Source: Desulfosporosinus sp. (lineage in GTDB: Bacteria > Bacillota > Desulfitobacteriia > Desulfitobacteriales > Desulfitobacteriaceae). From it: a DNA stretch of 64,000 nt. The stretch's first letter is position 1. Each line of letters starts with the position of its first letter. The stretch covers positions 99,512 to 163,511 of the forward strand of contig JARLHW010000040.1 in assembly GCA_031292075.1 (NCBI GenBank), given 5' to 3'. Positions 9,128-18,689 of this stretch are shown piece after piece. The notes beneath the pieces were generated by a model. The model was given only the letters and a program-made list of their open reading frames with translations. It did not search any database and was not told the DNA's origin. The translations under genes were made by a program, and so were the position numbers.

Positions 9128-11293
9128 CTACTTCTTATTCTTTTTTTGTGCCCTTTTTCTTTTCTCCAGAAGAAGTTCAGCCGTGTGCAGAACTTTAATT
9201 TTAGGGTTTTTCTTATCTAAACCGCCAGAGATTTGCATTAAACATCCTGGGCAATCTACGACAACAAAGTCTGCACCCGTCTCTTCAATATTTTTCATTT
9301 TTCTATACAAGATGGGGCCTGAGATCTCTGGGAATTTTATCGAGTAGGAGCCGGCGAAACCACAACACCGATCCGATTCCTTCATCTCAATGAGCTGTAC
9401 CCCTGCTGTCTCTGATAGAATTTTCCTTGGTTCAGCAAAAACGCCCATGGATCGTTTCAGGTGACAGGAATCGTGGTACGTAATTTTCATAGGTACGCCA
9501 TCACCGCCAGCTGATAAGCCTCCTAAGTCAAATAACAATTTGGAGAAGTCTCTGGACTTACCGCTCAGCTCTTCGGCGCGGGCTAATAATGCTGGATCAT
9601 CTTGGACGAGTTCTTTGTAACTGTCGATTAGGGCATGGGTACAGGTTGGACATGCGGTGACAACATAATCAACCTTTTCTGCTTCTAAGGCTTCGATGTT
9701 CATGACTGCTAACTTCCGCGCATTTTTGCGATCACCCATGTACGTTGCCGGAGCACCGCAACAAGATTGTCCTTCAGGGAATACGACTTCATATCCTTTT
9801 TCATTGAGAGCAACAATAACCCCTTCACCGATTTTTGGATAGACAAAATCAATTAGGCAACCAGCATAGAGTGCAATCTTACCTTTTGGTTTCTTCACTA
9901 CTTGCTCGACCTTTCTGAATACATCGCGGAAGGGAACTTTGGCAACCGCAGGTAAACTTTTCTTTTCCGTGAGCCCAGAGAGAAACATAGGTAAATGACG
10001 AATCACGGGCTGCCCTTTTGTGAATGGCTTTTGAGCAACAGAAGCAATTCGTAACATCGAATGGAATAGTCGCCGATTTGACACAACATCCAAAGCAAAT
10101 TTTTGAGCTATTGGGAGCCCATCTTTTTCTCCCATGCGATTACGCAGCTCCAAAATCATCTGCGGAATATCTAATTTTCCGGGACATACTTCCGTGCACT
10201 TGCCACATTGTAAACAAAGATTCTGTGGATTTTTAGCATCTTTTTCCGAGTTCACGAAATTGGTTAAGATTGTTCCAATGCCCCCTGTGTAAATATGGCC
10301 ATAGACATGCCCACCTAAAAGTTGGAAAGCGGGACATACATTAAGACAAGAGGCACATCGAATACACTGAAAGGTCTTTTTAAACTTTTCATCTTCATAC
10401 ATTTTCCGACGACCGTTGTCAATTAGGACGATGTGTAATTCCTTATTCTTAACCGTACCATCAGCATAGTAGGCAGGGGTAGGTCCTGTTACCATACTCA
10501 CGTAACTAGTAATCTGTTGACCTGTTGCGCTCTTCGGAAGTGCCTGAAGAATGTGTGTTGCATCCTCAAATTTTGGAACAAGTTTTTCCATGCCCACTAA
10601 AAAAACGTGAATAGGAGGTAAGGTGGACGTCAGACGGCCGTTACCTTCATTCGTTAACATGATCAAGGTCCCTGTTTCGGCAACGGCCATGTTAGCTCCT
10701 GAAATGCCCATATCAGCCTCAAGAAACTTCTTGCGGAGCTCTACTCTGGCCGTTTTTACAAGTTCAGCGATGACCGGTTCGTTCAGTCGATGTAAGTGCC
10801 CGGTAAACGTATCTGCAACTTCTTCTTTAGTCATATGAATTGCCGGTAAAACCATGTGTGAAGGATGTTGCCCAGCTAGCTGTACAATCCATTCTCCCAA
10901 GTCAGTCTCCTGTACATCTATGCCTTGGGCAATCAAATCTTTATTGAGCAGAATCTCCTCTGAGACCATGGATTTAGATTTTACAATCCGTTTTACGCCT
11001 TTGTTCTGAGCTAACTCACTGACGTATCTTTTGGCATCCTCAGAGGTAGTAGCACGATAAACCTTAGCGCCTCTTGCCGTTGCTTCTTTTTCGAATTGAT
11101 CCAGCATTTCATCTAAATGGCTTGCCGCATAGGATTTCACTCGCACGATATTATCACTGATTGCATTAAAGTCATAACCCTCATACGCTTTTGCGCGGGC
11201 TAAAACATATGCATCCCCAAAACGCCCTAAAGCACCACGTAAAACATCATTTTCAAGTGCACCTGTAATTTTCTTTTTAAAATTTTTGTCCAT
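9128..11293 (-). CDS. Lactate-utilisation protein: LutB-like (LUD + 4Fe-4S) fused to LutA-like CCG domains
   Basis: LUD domain, CIRCASCLNVCP and CLQCGKCTEVCP, then CCG motifs (GQSCCGAPATYMGD, SDRCCGFAGSY). Confidence 0.9.
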   Translation of the reverse strand: MDKNFKKKITGALENDVLRGALGRFGDAYVLARAKAYEGYDFNAISDNIVRVKSYAASHLDEMLDQFEKEATARGAKVYRATTSEDAKRYVSELAQNKGVKRIVKSKSMVSEEILLNKDLIAQGIDVQETDLGEWIVQLAGQHPSHMVLPAIHMTKEEVADTFTGHLHRLNEPVIAELVKTARVELRKKFLEADMGISGANMAVAETGTLIMLTNEGNGRLTSTLPPIHVFLVGMEKLVPKFEDATHILQALPKSATGQQITSYVSMVTGPTPAYYADGTVKNKELHIVLIDNGRRKMYEDEKFKKTFQCIRCASCLNVCPAFQLLGGHVYGHIYTGGIGTILTNFVNSEKDAKNPQNLCLQCGKCTEVCPGKLDIPQMILELRNRMGEKDGLPIAQKFALDVVSNRRLFHSMLRIASVAQKPFTKGQPVIRHLPMFLSGLTEKKSLPAVAKVPFRDVFRKVEQVVKKPKGKIALYAGCLIDFVYPKIGEGVIVALNEKGYEVVFPEGQSCCGAPATYMGDRKNARKLAVMNIEALEAEKVDYVVTACPTCTHALIDSYKELVQDDPALLARAEELSGKSRDFSKLLFDLGGLSAGGDGVPMKITYHDSCHLKRSMGVFAEPRKILSETAGVQLIEMKESDRCCGFAGSYSIKFPEISGPILYRKMKNIEETGADFVVVDCPGCLMQISGGLDKKNPKIKVLHTAELLLEKRKRAQKKNKK

Positions 11294-11872
11294 TTAAGCC
11301 ACTCCCTCTACCAGCTCATCAACAAAGACGACCACGAGTTGTTTCGGACCATGAACCCCAATTGTCAAAACACGTTCGATATCCGATGTTCTACTGGGTC
11401 CGGTAATTAACCCAACAAAACCTGGGATTTCAGGAAGGCGATGAAGGGTTGCCATAGTTTCAGTTAAAGTTGAAATTAACTTAGATGTAGAAACAAGTGC
11501 AACGTGAATAGGAACAAGGGTTGAACACAGGCGCTGATCTACATTAGCATCTGCATCTGCTTGAACAAGAGTTCCAAGTTCAGCTATAGCATAGTTTACT
11601 TGCGAAATACCTGCGTGCGCATTGGGCGTGATCTCACGAAAGTGATCTGTTTTTACTGCAATCCCTACTTCACCTAATTGGTTGGCAAAATTTCCATTTT
11701 GTGAAATAGGGGAATTTAAGAGCGCTACGTTTTGAACCCCTTTTTGTTGCAAAACTTTACTAACAAGGTCTCCTGCTTCTTTTGCAGTCTTGACACGATA
11801 ACATTCACCAGACACAGCTTCTAATCTCGATTTAAATTTTTCATATAATTGGATAGTTGAAGTAATCTCCAT
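11294..11872 (-). CDS. lutC: LutC-like LUD domain protein
   Basis: GLITGPSRTSDIERVLTIGVHGP is typical of LutC; directly upstream of the LutB-like gene. Confidence 0.88.
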   Translation of the reverse strand: MEITSTIQLYEKFKSRLEAVSGECYRVKTAKEAGDLVSKVLQQKGVQNVALLNSPISQNGNFANQLGEVGIAVKTDHFREITPNAHAGISQVNYAIAELGTLVQADADANVDQRLCSTLVPIHVALVSTSKLISTLTETMATLHRLPEIPGFVGLITGPSRTSDIERVLTIGVHGPKQLVVVFVDELVEGVA

Positions 11873-11932
11873 TTAGTCCTTCCTCCTCAAAGAATTTATT
11901 CGGATATATTTGAAAACTTAGAGCCTTTTATC

Positions 11933-11945
11933 ATGGTCTGACCAT
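11933..11945. promoter_or_regulatory. Candidate GntR/FadR-family operator upstream of lutC
   Basis: Perfect odd palindrome ATGGTC-T-GACCAT about 60 bp upstream of the lutC start. Confidence 0.55.
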
Positions 11946-12174
11946 CATGCCATTGACAAATTAATTTTATGTTATATTTAAAGAAATTTCAATATCTTTA
12001 AGGACTAAATTTTTAAATATTGTGATTAATCGGCTTTAATTACCATCTTTCTTTTACATAATCCTACGACATTAGTAGATTTATCTCCTATATATTACAA
12101 ATTGATTTCTGACAAAATTTGCGTTAATGTATAAATAAGTAAAGTCTAGTAAATTCTCTAGACCTTGCGCATAA

Positions 12175-12200
12175 GAGGATTTCCGGACGCGGAAATCCTC
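12175..12200. repeat. Perfect 11-bp inverted repeat
   Basis: gaggatttccg-gacg-cggaaatcctc; no adjacent T-run. Confidence 0.6.
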
Positions 12201-12295
12201 GAAAATTAATATTTAAGGTTTTAACTAAATATTCAAAGAAGAATTACCCAAAAAGCTTGCATTTTTAAAGCTTTAGATTATAATAAATAATTGTT

Positions 12296-12371
12296 GGGGG
12301 TATAGCTCAGCTGGGAGAGCGCTAGATTCGCATTTTAGAGGCCAGCGGTTCGATCCCGCTTACCTCCACCA
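12296..12371 (+). tRNA. tRNA-Ala (anticodon CGC), CCA encoded
   Basis: Full cloverleaf: acceptor GGGGGTA/TACCTCC with the Ala identity pair G3:U70, anticodon arm CTAGA-TTCGCAT-TTTAG, T arm AGCGG-TTCGATC-CCGCT. Confidence 0.95.
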
Positions 12372-12388
12372 AATTGAAAGTGCTGAAA

Positions 12389-12412
12389 TCCTTGGTATTC
12401 AAGGGTTTTTTC
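12389..12412 (+). terminator. Terminator after tRNA-Ala
   Basis: ccttg-gtatt-caagg followed by gttttttc. Confidence 0.65.
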
Positions 12413-12587
12413 TTTTTATTTCACGTAGCGTGGTTCTTTGGTTTAACGTCTTAAGGTCTCATTGGGGACGAATTGGGGACACACGACCACGACGCTCTTC
12501 ATAAGCTCTGTGGTACCTCTCCTAGAATTGCGCTATATACCCAGAGCAATATTAGCACTTTCAAGTGCTGATCCATTTCACAAGAGG

Positions 12588-12737
12588 ATTCAACTTGTAG
12601 GTTTTGGTACGTTCGAAGTAAAAGAACGGACAGAACGTATTGGCAGAAACCCGCAAACCAAAGAAAGTATCACAATTCCAGCCTCGAAATTTCCAAGTTT
12701 TATAGCGGGTAAGGCACTTAAAGATGCAGTTAAATAA
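12588..12737 (+). pseudogene. Truncated HU-family DNA-binding protein (C-terminal half only)
   Basis: [48 protein letters not shown] is the HU C-terminal half; the dimerisation half is missing and replaced by unrelated sequence. Confidence 0.85.
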
Positions 12738-12740
12738 TAA

Positions 12741-12785
12741 AGAGAGATAGGCTCAGCAGATTTTTTCTGCTGAGCCTATCTCTCT
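12741..12785 (+). terminator. Perfect 20-bp hairpin after the HU remnant
   Basis: agagagataggctcagcaga-ttttt-tctgctgagcctatctctct. Confidence 0.8.
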
Positions 12786-13083
12786 AGTTTTCGTATTCCC
12801 ACCTCATCCAAGGCTCCCCAATCCACCTACACCCCATTCAGGAAACCGGGGGGAAGTGAATGAGGATTCGCAGTATAAAAACATTGGGTTCATGTCAACC
12901 GCTTAACTTGCGAGTTGTTTTCTTGAGCTTTAACTACTCTAAGTATTGCTCAACAGATACCCACGCCCTTATGAAAGAGACGGGTGGACAAATATGATTT
13001 ATATTATCAATTTCTAGCTGAAGTTAGGGGATTATGTAGAAGGGCTATTAATCAGCTTTTATCATATGGTATAATATGGTAAT

Positions 13084-13665
13084 TTGATAGAGGGAGTGAT
13101 TAATATATTACGTGCTAATTTTATAACTCAAAAACACTGGCTATTTTTTGTTACTCTATTGCTTGGTTTTAGCATACCACTTATTGGCTGTAGTAGTTTG
13201 ACTTCAGGACTTTCTAATCAATCTACCTCTACTTCAGCTATACCTACTTCAACGGATACTTCCACCCCTACAGGTACTCCCACTCTAACCAATACTGGCA
13301 TTCCAGCAGATAAAACAATTTCATCTGTTACTACTACTCCGGCAGATACAAATAGTGCACCCCCGACCACAAGCCAAACTGCTTCTCCATCCACCAAAAC
13401 ACCTCCAACAACAGCAAACGAACAGAAAAATACAGTATCCATAAGTAAAGCCAAGTACAATCAATTAAAATACGGTGATACTTATGAAAAAACAAAAAGC
13501 CTTTTAGGAGGTGCTGGTGACATATTAACAGAAAGCGGAACAAAAGGAAGCAAAAGTTATACTGTGACCTATTTAATTCACGTAAAATCCCCATCAAGTG
13601 CGGAAGTGTTCTTGGCTTTTAAGGACGATAGACTTGTTAATAAAATGGAGGTCAACTTACAGTAG
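13084..13665 (+). CDS. Lipoprotein with Ser/Thr/Pro-rich linker and C-terminal BLIP/DUF3862-like domain
   Basis: Signal peptide with lipobox IPLIGCSS; C-term SKAKYNQLKYGDTYEKTKSLLGGAGDIL. Start codon uncertain (TTG 13084 or GTG 13096). Confidence 0.72.
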   Translation: MIEGVINILRANFITQKHWLFFVTLLLGFSIPLIGCSSLTSGLSNQSTSTSAIPTSTDTSTPTGTPTLTNTGIPADKTISSVTTTPADTNSAPPTTSQTASPSTKTPPTTANEQKNTVSISKAKYNQLKYGDTYEKTKSLLGGAGDILTESGTKGSKSYTVTYLIHVKSPSSAEVFLAFKDDRLVNKMEVNLQ

Positions 13666-13779
13666 CAAGGTGATGTTACTCTATCCTCTGTTTCGGTTTT
13701 TCCAAAGGGCTGTGACTAAGAACTTCTGAAGAATCGAAGACTATCTCTCATCACCCAAAGAAGAGAAGTGAGGAGCTAA

Positions 13780-14032
13780 ATGAAAGGGATCAAGATTGGA
13801 ATCGCACTCATTACAATGTTCGGTTTAGTGCTAGGAACAATCGGTGTTGCTAGCGCTAAAATCCTCCAGTACATCCAAAAGTTTTGCAATCTCAGCCAAA
13901 ATTGCTAATCACCCAACAAAAAGTCACGTCTCTAAAAAGTCAGCTTCTAAGACAGTTAATGCCATTAAATCATTTAAGACGGATAAGCCTAAACCTAAGC
14001 CAAAAGCAAAGCAATCTACTGCTCATGCCTGA
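13780..14032 (+). pseudogene. Secreted Lys/Ser-rich protein interrupted by a frameshift
   Basis: ATG 13780 after ggagctaa gives signal peptide MKGIKIGIALITMFGLVLGTIGVASAK, then runs out of frame; the rest (SSSTSKSFAISAKIANH...AKQSTAHA) continues in the overlapping frame. Removing one A of AAAA 13858-13861 joins them. Confidence 0.65.
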
Positions 14033-14239
14033 GAATGGATTAAACAGCTTCAAAAACAAGCCCTCAATGAGGGCTTTTGCTGTTCCTAATCCTTAAGGCC
14101 TTTTTTTCATCAAGATTACTTAACATTTATCTCTGCGCAGTGCTAGGGCTCGGTAATCTTAAGTACATCATATACTCCAATAAGACTACGTATGTAATAT
14201 AGGAGCAATTTTCTCCGCAGTTTTGAGAGGGGGAAGTTT

Positions 14240-14917
14240 ATGTCTAATCAGTGGGGACGTCAACCGATGGGGAAGGATTCATGGATATTAGTTTTAGGAG
14301 TAGTTATAATTGGCATTATTGGGTACCTGTTTATCCCCAATTTAATTAAGCCTTTTAATTCTAGTACTGATCCGACCGTTCCCGCAACCATTCTAAACAG
14401 TGACAACCAACCCAGTACTAATGATCCTTATGCCCTGAATTCATCCGGCTATCCTATCCAGAATCTCCCGAGTGTTAATAACACATTGAACAACGGAAAT
14501 GGCAATAATGAAATAACAACGGGATATTGGATACTCTTCCTCTACAACGGAACAATCCAGCAATTACCTATTAACGCTCAAGATTATGCTTTTGTGCAGG
14601 GGTTAGTTAATAGCGATACCAAAGGAACTCCTACAAATCCGTTATTCTTAGTTGAGAATGGACAAATTCAAAAATACGTTGTCAGTAATGAAACCTATTC
14701 GATCATTTCCAATATAGCAACTATTAATAGGCGATCTTCAACTTCTTTACCAGATATTAATCAAACTCCTTCTCCCACTCCTACGATTCCGACACTTCCT
14801 ACACGTCCCACACCTACAATTCCTAGCACCTCAACTCCTAGTACCTCATCTCCTAGTACCTCATCTCCTAGCACCTCATCTCCTAGCACAACCGTTCCCT
14901 CCCCATATAACCCCTAG
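14240..14917 (+). CDS. Single-TM membrane protein with low-complexity Pro/Ser/Thr C-terminus
   Basis: TM ILVLGVVIIGIIGYLFI; C-terminal (P)STSS repeats. Confidence 0.72.
   Translation: MSNQWGRQPMGKDSWILVLGVVIIGIIGYLFIPNLIKPFNSSTDPTVPATILNSDNQPSTNDPYALNSSGYPIQNLPSVNNTLNNGNGNNEITTGYWILFLYNGTIQQLPINAQDYAFVQGLVNSDTKGTPTNPLFLVENGQIQKYVVSNETYSIISNIATINRRSSTSLPDINQTPSPTPTIPTLPTRPTPTIPSTSTPSTSSPSTSSPSTSSPSTTVPSPYNP
14821..14890 (+). repeat. Tandem 15-nt coding repeats (cctagYacctcatct)
   Basis: About four near-identical units encoding PSTSS. Confidence 0.75.
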
Positions 14918-15430
14918 TAATTCAAAGCCGCCGGGGGGTGTTGGAGACTGATATATTGAGAGCCTAGTAACGGTGGAACAAATCTACAAAATCCGATTAC
15001 CCCCTCACATAAGACACCTCAACCCATCAACCCGCAATTCAAAGCCGCCAAGTGACGTACTTGTATGTTGGAAGCGGCGGAATTAATATTCTTCCGATCT
15101 TTTATCCACACCATTCCCTACTTATCCCCATGTTTTAACCCAGTTGCCCACAAGCTTATCCACATTATTTATAGTGGCTCGGATGTAAAGACAAAAGAAA
15201 TTAAAAAAATAACATACCAGATATTTCCTATTGGTAATGTTCCTTCTGCTAGAGCAAAATATTGAACTTTGTGCTAAGTATTACCTACTAATGGTGCCCC
15301 TGTGTTAGGATAGTTAACGTAGAGACTTAGGAAAAGTATCCTTGAAGGAAAACCGATGGTAGTACAACAACTGGTAAGATGACGAGTAAACTTTCGTTTG
15401 GAGTAATAAACGCAGGAAATTTCAACTTTA

Positions 15431-16006
15431 TTAAATGGCAACATAACCATATCCACCATACATATTCTTTTTTTGATTATTATCCATATTTAATATTGTA
15501 AAGAATCCCTCGTAATCATTAATACTTTCCCTAGTAAAGCTTATAGCAAAGTACTTTTTGTTATTCTCAAAAATCATAACACCACTCCTATGGAGTACAG
15601 GATTATTTCTATCGTCCTCAATATCTTGTTTCTTTGATCCATTTAATACTCTTTGTCGTAAATCAATGTTTAAAAAATTATAAACATCTTCAGGATAAAC
15701 GTCATTACCTTCTATTAAAATGTTATATCCTTTGTCCAATAAGTACCTTATTTTTTGAGCATTATTTCCCTCTGTTAAAAATTTAAACGTTATCCAAACC
15801 CTTGGTATTTGAATATCTTGATAATTAATTACTTTATACTTAATAATTTGAAAACCTTTTTGTTCATAGTCTTTACCGCTATCCTCAAAAAACTTCACAA
15901 TTTTAACATTTTCTTGAGGCTTAGTATAATTATAACCAGATAAAAAGATAAAAAATATTACAAATGAAAAAAAGATAATAATCAGTTTTCTTTTTCTAAT
16001 TTTCAT
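15431..16006 (-). CDS. Hypothetical membrane-anchored/secreted protein
   Basis: N-terminal hydrophobic segment; no family recognised. Confidence 0.6.
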   Translation of the reverse strand: MKIRKRKLIIIFFSFVIFFIFLSGYNYTKPQENVKIVKFFEDSGKDYEQKGFQIIKYKVINYQDIQIPRVWITFKFLTEGNNAQKIRYLLDKGYNILIEGNDVYPEDVYNFLNIDLRQRVLNGSKKQDIEDDRNNPVLHRSGVMIFENNKKYFAISFTRESINDYEGFFTILNMDNNQKKNMYGGYGYVAI

Positions 16007-16406
16007 CTATTCACCTCAGAAATCGTATTGAATACTGAATACAATTTCGGGGATTTACCCCTTAGTCACACCACGGTATAGAGAATACAAAAATCATTCG
16101 ACACATATGGAATATTTACCTTTATTTTACTCATAGTGTCAGATAGCAGATATAGTTAACTTCTAATTATCCTACTTTTTGTGCTTTAACCCAGGTTTGT
16201 TGGGACTTCCAATTAGTCTAATTGGTATATGGATATGGTGAAGTTTAACCTGTCCATAGTACCCGCACAAAATAAGATTAAGTGGAAGTTTGAAGATGTT
16301 ATAATGCAGATTCGTTAATCTGGTCTTTAGCGAAGTTAAGTTGCCGTACTTTTGATCTTAAAAGGAGGAAATTATTTGACATTTGGTCCGATAATTTCGA
16401 TTAAGT

Positions 16407-16438
16407 AAACCCCCTAGCCTAAAAGCTAGAGGGTTTTT
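16407..16438. terminator. Terminator hairpin
   Basis: aaccccctagc-ctaaaa-gctagagggttttt (one mismatch). Confidence 0.7.
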
Positions 16439-16463
16439 AGTAATCAATATTTGTGATGTTTCT

Positions 16464-16835
16464 TTAGCCTTGGCAACCATGCTCATGTTCATGGCAAGAG
16501 TCACCTGAGTCAGTAAGTGATCCTGCAAGCCATTTAAGAGCGACTGTCTTAACATCACCGGAACATCCACGTAATACTTCTATCCCTGAGTTGTTTAAAA
16601 CCCTTACTGCTCCCTCACCCATATTGCCTGCTAGCATGATTTTTACACCAATTTGAGAAAGTGTTTGTGCAATATTTGATTTGCAGCCACAGCCTACTGG
16701 AGATGTGATGGTTTCCTGATCAACTATTTCCTTATTATTGTCGTCAACCGTGAAAACAGTGAAATATTCACAATGTCCAAAATGATCGTCAATAAGATTC
16801 TGGCGCGATGGTAATGCAATTTTCAAACTAATCAT
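16464..16835 (-). CDS. NifX/NifB-associated dinitrogenase iron-molybdenum cofactor family protein
   Basis: MKIALPS..NLIDDHFGHCEYFTVF and MLAGNMGEGAVRVLNNSGIEVLRGCSGD. Confidence 0.88.
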   Translation of the reverse strand: MISLKIALPSRQNLIDDHFGHCEYFTVFTVDDNNKEIVDQETITSPVGCGCKSNIAQTLSQIGVKIMLAGNMGEGAVRVLNNSGIEVLRGCSGDVKTVALKWLAGSLTDSGDSCHEHEHGCQG

Positions 16836-16959
16836 TCCTCCAATATATTTTTGTCAAAGTAGCATATACTTTTAATATTATCGACATATGACCTTTATCT
16901 AAAATAATAAACTTATAAAGGTCATACGTCAATAATTAAACTATCAGGGGATGAAAAAT

Positions 16960-17175
16960 TCCAAGACCTGGAAAATGCAAATAGGTATGTTGCTTACCAG
17001 AAAATGATTTACTTGGCCCAATTGACGTCGGGGATATAAATAACGAAATTATTGCTATGACAGTGGATGAATATGAGACAATCCGGCTTATTGATATAGG
17101 TGCGGAAGATGTTATAAACGAAAATACTTACAGAACAGTAATGAAAATACGGAGCAATAGAAACCTGATCTATTA
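16960..17175 (+). pseudogene. DUF134-family remnant
   Basis: [46 protein letters not shown]: DUF134 N-terminal half with an internal TAG and no C-terminal HTH. Confidence 0.75.
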
Positions 17176-17637
17176 AAAAGTGCCTGAAGCGTATTGTGGT
17201 GAATTACTACTTAGGGCAGAGTTTGGAATGTTAATTAGTTCGCTAAACTCCCATAAAGCGAAAGGAGCCTTGAGCATGGAATACATAGTCATGCGGTGGC
17301 CCAATAATCCAGCATCAGCCAACCAGCAAGCTACAATAGTCATAGCCATCAACGCAACAAACCATCTTGAAGCTTTGGAACTTTCGGAGCTTAAAGCCTT
17401 GGCGCACTATTAGTGTGAACGGTGTGGCAGAACTCAACATTCGCTATGAAGTTGATTTTGATGGGTGCGCTGTTGAGTTAGCCCGTTATGGCAGCATGGT
17501 GTAGAGATTACAACCCCATTGTACTACAAGGGTGTTGGCGGGGGAGCTGGTGATTTGCCTTTACAATATGGGTGTTTGTGGTAGGCGCTCTCAACCTAGT
17601 GAGAATTTCGTTTAACGCTTATTATTTAAGTCCGTCA

Positions 17638-17672
17638 ATAGCACCAGCGTTCTATAAGAACACTGGTGCTAT
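17638..17672. terminator. Terminator-like inverted repeat
   Basis: aatagcaccagcgttct-ataag-aacactggtgctatt. Confidence 0.7.
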
Positions 17673-17727
17673 TAGCCTGACATGCTAATGTCATTTCGTA
17701 ATCACCACTTTATCAATGCACAACTTG

Positions 17728-18150
17728 CTAGTCACCCAATTTCAGTTTGCCTTTATAATAAGTTTCTTTAACGTTTCCGGCCTTTTCCTTAGCCCAATTT
17801 TCTAGTCCCATTTTCTTGATAAGGCACAAGTTAAACACTTTAGTATTGTGCGGCCTCTGGGCTGCTTGGTCTGCGTAGGGATGCAAGTAATCACAGGGAA
17901 AGTCGGCACAATCGCAGCAAAAGCTGATCTCCTTTTCTTGGGTACATTGATAAACGTAACAAGGCTTGTTTCTGCCAATGACGGCAATTACTCCATCTTC
18001 GTTACGACAGCCATGACATACGGCTTTCTCTATCGGAACATTAAGCCGGGCGGCTACTATCTCCCTCACTTTTTCATCGGTGTTCGCCAGATAAATGGGG
18101 CAATTAAAGCAGTCCAATCCGCATGGTGAAGTCATGTTTTGATAGTCCAT
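17728..18150 (-). CDS. DUF3795 cysteine-rich protein
   Basis: MTSPCGLDCFNCPIYLAN..CHGCRNEDG..CDCADFPC; start moved to MDYQNM at 18150, which follows gaggaggtatgtatgt. Confidence 0.8.
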   Translation of the reverse strand: MDYQNMTSPCGLDCFNCPIYLANTDEKVREIVAARLNVPIEKAVCHGCRNEDGVIAVIGRNKPCYVYQCTQEKEISFCCDCADFPCDYLHPYADQAAQRPHNTKVFNLCLIKKMGLENWAKEKAGNVKETYYKGKLKLGD

Positions 18151-18689
18151 ACATACATACCTCCTCGTATTCTTTAAATAACTTTCGTCATCAATTAATA
18201 AATTCCCTTTATTTTCCTGATTCCAATAAAGAATACTCGGCAAAGTAGCGACTACACTAAAAGCGTATTTGCCCATATTCAGCTATGAGCATTGATTTAA
18301 GTGTTTTTCAAATCCAATATCATGTGGAATTTGACGTGTTATTACAATGTCAAAGTTCGGATTACCTCTGATTGCTCCGATTTACTACCCCTTTTGATTT
18401 TCGTTTTTCGTTGCACTCTAGACATTAAAAATGGGAAACAAAAAAAGGCCCCTCACTAGGAGGGGTATAAAATGGAGGAGAAAAGTGAAAAAAAATTTAT
18501 GTAAACCGCTAAGCTAGCGGGTGGCTATCTATTATATCTATCATAAACCTTATTTGTTACGCTTCTATGAACTCCATATGGAGAATATGTTAAACTTTTT
18601 GATGAGAGAATCTGCTGAAATGCAATAGAACGAGCACTGTCATTCCAATAAAAAACGACGGTGCGGGTTTCCTTTTAAAGGCCTTATTA

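Noticed and set aside
12786-13083. Possible riboswitch in the non-coding region before the lipoprotein (cccacgccc..gggtgg)
   Set aside because: Only a short imperfect hairpin; no known aptamer consensus recognised.
13218-13460. Minus-strand Val-rich 80-aa ORF
   Set aside because: Antisense of the Thr/Ser/Pro linker of the lipoprotein; codon-complement artefact.
16096-16102. TTCGACA (Spo0A 0A-box core) upstream of the 15431-16006 gene; also TGTCGAA at about 26979
   Set aside because: A 7-mer is expected several times in 64 kb on both strands, and the second copy is part of a hairpin.
17180-17413. 77-aa ORF and following in-frame fragments (SVNGVAELNIRYEVDFDGCAVELARYGSMV, YYKGVGGGAGDLPLQYGCLW)
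   Set aside because: Could be a decayed gene, but no family is recognisable and the frames are broken; not reported as a feature.
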